A stretch of DNA of 7,334 nucleotides from Anaerolineaceae bacterium UBA5224 (GTDB taxonomy: Bacteria; Chloroflexota; Anaerolineae; Anaerolineales; Anaerolineaceae): the NCBI GenBank assembly GCA_002409365.1, contig DHUW01000073.1, positions 12,322 through 19,655 on the forward strand. Reading direction: 5' to 3'. This document shows positions 4,858 through 7,334 of this stretch, piece by piece. Every line of letters begins with the position of its first letter. Position 1 is the first letter of the stretch. The notes under the pieces were generated by a model. That model worked only from the letters and a program-made list of their open reading frames with translations. It had not been told where the DNA came from and did no database searches. A program made the translations under genes and the position numbers.

Positions 4858-6059
4858 ATCCTCGGCGCGATTTTTACTTCTTCATTTCCAGCCAGTTTCC
4901 CGTGCAATCGCTCGGAATTTACCGGCAAAATACGGCTATTCGCGAATAAGGCAAAGTCAAAATTGGTCATCTCCCCCGCTTTTTTTCCTGGAATCGGCAT
5001 CAGGCGGGCTGTAAGCGCTTTGTTTAGTCGCAAAGAAAGGGCAGCCAGATCCAGAAGGATCGGCGTGAGTTCGTTGGCAGTTGTATCGCCTGGCAGGGGG
5101 ATCACATCCAGGCCAGCGCCACACACAGAAGAGAATAAAAGCAGATCGCGTAAGCTCAAATTGCCGTCCGATACGTTCTGGGCCAAACCGCTGTCTTCCA
5201 GCAACGGCAGCATCAATCCGTTGAAACCGGTACGCTTAAATTGAACCTGATCAAGCGTGCTCGTTAGAAAAGCAGAAGCAAACAGGCTGCCTGGTTTACC
5301 AAACGCTCCCAACCCCAGGCTCTCAAGCGCTCGTCCAATCGAAACGACATCATCAGGGAAGGGTGCCAGGGTGAAATCCAGCCCCTTAAATCCATAAGAG
5401 TACATCTGGCTCAGCCGATTGCCAACCTCTTCGAGTTGGCTGGCGTGTTTCTCAATTTCAGTGATCAGATTTGTCGAGGCTTCCTGTAATGTGGTTGCCT
5501 GGCTGAATACCCGTAATGCAAGATCCGCGGCTTCCGTGGCAAGGGCAAAAGATGGTCGCCCTGGCTGCGCATAGGCAGCAGGAAAGAAAGGCGTATATGC
5601 CGGAACGTTAGCCAGTGCGCAAAAGCGCAGGTTGGCGAACCCATTTTCTTCCAGGGTAGACAGCCGTACAATTGTTTCTGCGCATGCCCGGGCAGCTTTC
5701 AGGCTGACAGTGCCTTCAGAGGTTGTCAGGTTGCCACTCAGAAAGATTCGATCGCTTTTTGATAGCGCTTCGGGGATGTGATTCCAATCCAGCGAAACTG
5801 CCTGGATGGGCCCAAGCGAGATATATTCGAAACCGTCGGCATGCGCTTCGATTGCATAATTTTGGGCTGCCAAAGCCAGGTCCACAGGGGCGATATACTT
5901 TTCAAAGGGTGGAGTTGCCAGGCGCAAGGACTGAACTTCAAAGCCGGCATCCTGGTAGAGTTTGCGGGCATGGTTGGCAAAAATACCAACTTGCTGCAAC
6001 AGCAGGCGGTTGACCGGAAAACCGGGTTGGCAAAAGACGGTAATAGAACGAATTTTCAT
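4833..6059 (-). CDS. DUF711 (UPF0210) family protein
   Basis: A cytoplasmic protein of 408 aa without signal peptide or membrane helices. It matches DUF711 throughout: MKIRSITVF at the start, SFALATEAADLAL (170-182), FGKPGSLFASAF (253-264), FKRTGFNGLMLPLLEDSGLA (274-293), SSVCGAGLDVIPLPGD (310-325) and ARLMPIPGKKAGE (351-363). The family has no proven reaction; as I recall, its fold is grouped with pyruvate formate-lyase-like proteins, but no glycyl radical motif is visible here. The start is supported by AGGAG 6 nt upstream (6070-6066), inside the end of the preceding gene, whose TGA overlaps this ATG as ATGA. The last residues, IPHPPAPL (401-408), and the stop are supplied by the repeat at 4825-4857, so the ancestral C terminus was probably different. 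Confidence 0.87.
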   Translation of the reverse strand: MKIRSITVFCQPGFPVNRLLLQQVGIFANHARKLYQDAGFEVQSLRLATPPFEKYIAPVDLALAAQNYAIEAHADGFEYISLGPIQAVSLDWNHIPEALSKSDRIFLSGNLTTSEGTVSLKAARACAETIVRLSTLEENGFANLRFCALANVPAYTPFFPAAYAQPGRPSFALATEAADLALRVFSQATTLQEASTNLITEIEKHASQLEEVGNRLSQMYSYGFKGLDFTLAPFPDDVVSIGRALESLGLGAFGKPGSLFASAFLTSTLDQVQFKRTGFNGLMLPLLEDSGLAQNVSDGNLSLRDLLLFSSVCGAGLDVIPLPGDTTANELTPILLDLAALSLRLNKALTARLMPIPGKKAGEMTNFDFALFANSRILPVNSERLHGKLAGNEEVKIAPRIPHPPAPL

Positions 6060-6865
6060 AGCTCACTCCTGGTGCGCTGACGGGCGACCTCGAACATCAA
6101 TAAACTGGCGCTCACGGCTGCATTCAGCGATTCTGTCCCTCCGACCATGGGTATGCGCACACTGGAAGTCGCCAGTTTGGCACCCTCGGGGCTGATCCCT
6201 TCCGCTTCCCCTCCAATCAGCAGTGCCAGCGGTTGTTTGAGATCTGTTCGCCAGTAGATCTGCTCGCCTTGCATATCGGCATGGAAAACTTCCAGACCTT
6301 CCAGCACATGTTCAAGCACATCCCAGGGAACATGCTGGATTAGCAGGCGAAAATGGGCTCCCATACCGGAACGCACAACCTTGGGGGCAAAGGCATCCGT
6401 ATTGCCAGGCGGAAGTAACACTGCCTGCGCGCCTGCTGCTTCAGCAGAACGCAAGATCGTACCAAGGTTGCCCGGGTCACGTAACTGATCGGGGACAACC
6501 AGGAAATCTGGCTGGTCTGGCAGGGCAAAAGATTTCATTTCGAACACCCCCAGAACTCCTTGAGAGTGGTCGGTACCGCTAAGTGAATCGAATAACTGAT
6601 CTTCAACCAGGTTTAGCTCCACGGCGTTTTTACTCAGCCCGTCCAACAGGCTGGCGGAACGGGTAGAGGAAGATTGCTTATACAGAACAAACTTGATAGG
6701 AACGTCTGAGCGCAGACCATCTTCCAAAAGGCGCACTCCTTCGGCAACAAATGCCTGCTGCTTAAGGCGGGCTTTACCCTGGTTCATCAGTGCTCGAACC
6801 AGCTGAACTTTTGGGTTTTGCGGTGATTGAATGGGTGCTGAAGGATTCATATCCCGATTATACAT
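6056..6865 (-). CDS. TrmH/SpoU-family 23S rRNA (ribose-2'-O) methyltransferase
   Basis: A cytoplasmic SAM-dependent 2'-O-methyltransferase of 269 aa, with the usual two-part layout. The N-terminal substrate-binding part (about 12-105) starts SPQNPKVQLVRAL and includes FVAEGVRLLEDGL. The SPOUT catalytic domain (about 120-262) has all three motifs: motif 1 at 128-141 (LRDPGNLGTILRSA, with N133 and R139), motif 2 at 217-224 (IGGEAEGI, with Gly where many members have Asn) and motif 3 at 237-250 (RIPMVGGTESLNAA). Ribosomal RNA, as for RlmB-like enzymes, is the likely substrate, but the exact nucleotide cannot be told from sequence. ATG at 6865 overlaps the phosphodiesterase gene by 8 nt. ATG at 6850 (M6) fits the family start better and lies 6 nt after a TATAAT, so it is a serious alternative. 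The DUF711 gene follows with an ATGA overlap. Confidence 0.9.
   Translation of the reverse strand: MYNRDMNPSAPIQSPQNPKVQLVRALMNQGKARLKQQAFVAEGVRLLEDGLRSDVPIKFVLYKQSSSTRSASLLDGLSKNAVELNLVEDQLFDSLSGTDHSQGVLGVFEMKSFALPDQPDFLVVPDQLRDPGNLGTILRSAEAAGAQAVLLPPGNTDAFAPKVVRSGMGAHFRLLIQHVPWDVLEHVLEGLEVFHADMQGEQIYWRTDLKQPLALLIGGEAEGISPEGAKLATSSVRIPMVGGTESLNAAVSASLLMFEVARQRTRSEL
6857..6862 (-). promoter_or_regulatory. Internal -10-like hexamer before the methyltransferase start
   Basis: A perfect TATAAT on the minus strand (6862-6857) lies across the end of the phosphodiesterase gene, 6 nt before ATG at 6850. There is no convincing -35 and no Shine-Dalgarno for that ATG. It may be an internal promoter giving a leaderless message, or chance, since part of it encodes the phosphodiesterase stop. 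Confidence 0.35.
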
Positions 6866-7334
6866 TTGACTCGGGTTGTGGATTGGTAAATATCATCGAA
6901 GTTGTGTAAGTGCCATCCGGTTCGATCGTCAATACAATGTAGCCTGGATGATAATTATTGCGTCGTTCAGGATAGCCCACCCCAGGGTTAAGGAAACGCT
7001 GTCCGTCCATCACCTCATTGGAGGCCAGGTGCAGATGTCCATAAATAATGATATTAGCTTGCGGGTAAAGCTTTGCCAACTTTTCCTGAAAAAAGCGGTG
7101 ACTAAGAGGGGCGTTCGTGAAGAAAAGGCGGACGTAATTCCAGAACCAATCCCAGATGCTGAAATGACCATGGGCGAGTGTGATTTTCACCCCATTGATT
7201 TCCTGGTGAATTTCTTTGGGCAGATCAAGCCCAAGAAACCAATCACGATTGCCCTGCACAGCAAGTGTTGGGGCAATCGTCTCAAGCTGCTGGATCACTT
7301 CAGTGGTGCAGACATCCCCTGCGTGCAATATCTG
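6858..7334 (-). CDS. Calcineurin-like phosphodiesterase, YfcE/MJ0936 type, 5' end outside window
   Basis: The visible 159 codons cover most of a small metal-dependent phosphodiesterase of the YfcE/MJ0936/Vps29-like family. The start and the first metal-binding motif (D-x-H) lie beyond the window edge, because the frame is open to 7334 and enters at QILHAGDV. Remaining metal motifs are present: GD in HAGDV (near 7318), GNRD (near 7250), LAHGH (near 7170) and GHLH (near 7040, where GHTH is usual). The conserved FLNPGVGYPERR near the end also fits the family. Members hydrolyse phosphodiester bonds and are cytoplasmic; the physiological substrate is generally unknown. It is the first visible gene of a leftward operon and overlaps the methyltransferase gene by 8 nt. 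The TTG codon near the edge is not the true start. Confidence 0.88.
   Translation of the reverse strand, partial: QILHAGDVCTTEVIQQLETIAPTLAVQGNRDWFLGLDLPKEIHQEINGVKITLAHGHFSIWDWFWNYVRLFFTNAPLSHRFFQEKLAKLYPQANIIIYGHLHLASNEVMDGQRFLNPGVGYPERRNNYHPGYIVLTIEPDGTYTTSMIFTNPQPESNV

Noticed and set aside
5723..6195. Several plus-strand open frames opposite the DUF711 and methyltransferase genes
   Set aside because: They are antisense to genes with strong family motifs and show no recognisable protein features.

Overview
The window looks like ordinary chromosomal DNA from a Chloroflexota bacterium, most likely of the Anaerolineae type. This is inferred from three things. Several proteins share the plan of a short basic tail, one membrane helix, a Thr/Pro-rich linker and an outside domain. 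There is a parvulin-type foldase lipoprotein. There is a DUF711 (UPF0210) protein next to a SpoU/TrmH rRNA methyltransferase. No rRNA marker is present, so the assignment is tentative. I see no tRNA, rRNA, CRISPR array, transposase or phage gene.

Layout. (1) Positions 1-157 hold the first codons of a leftward gene with a clear Shine-Dalgarno, then a short divergent promoter region. (2) Positions 158-1803 hold a rightward pair, a Gfo/Idh/MocA oxidoreductase and a DUF1622 membrane protein, closed by a textbook intrinsic terminator. (3) Positions 1881-2051 hold a 56-residue two-helix membrane protein that starts with GTG, has a strong ribosome binding site, and forms its own small unit. (4) Positions 2140-4778 hold a cell-envelope block. 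A LysM protein is read leftward from a good TTGACA promoter. Divergent from it are a parvulin-like foldase lipoprotein and a membrane-anchored protein with a beta-rich outside domain, which overlap by ATGA. (5) Positions 4825-7334 hold a compact leftward operon with overlapping genes: a calcineurin-like phosphodiesterase (its 5' end is outside the window), a 23S rRNA-type 2'-O-methyltransferase, and a DUF711 protein.

How the genes fit together. Block 4 is a plausible envelope module: a peptidoglycan-binding LysM protein, an extracytoplasmic foldase and an adhesion- or Ig-like anchored protein that may be one of its clients. Block 5 resembles a housekeeping operon held together by 8-nt and 4-nt overlaps.

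The most interesting details are small-scale. A GC-rich dispersed-type repeat supplies the last eight codons and the stop codon of the DUF711 gene. Two genes have TATAAT placed exactly 6 nt before an ATG, suggesting leaderless transcripts. The foldase lacks the first conserved histidine of the parvulin core. I found no convincing entirely new multi-gene system.
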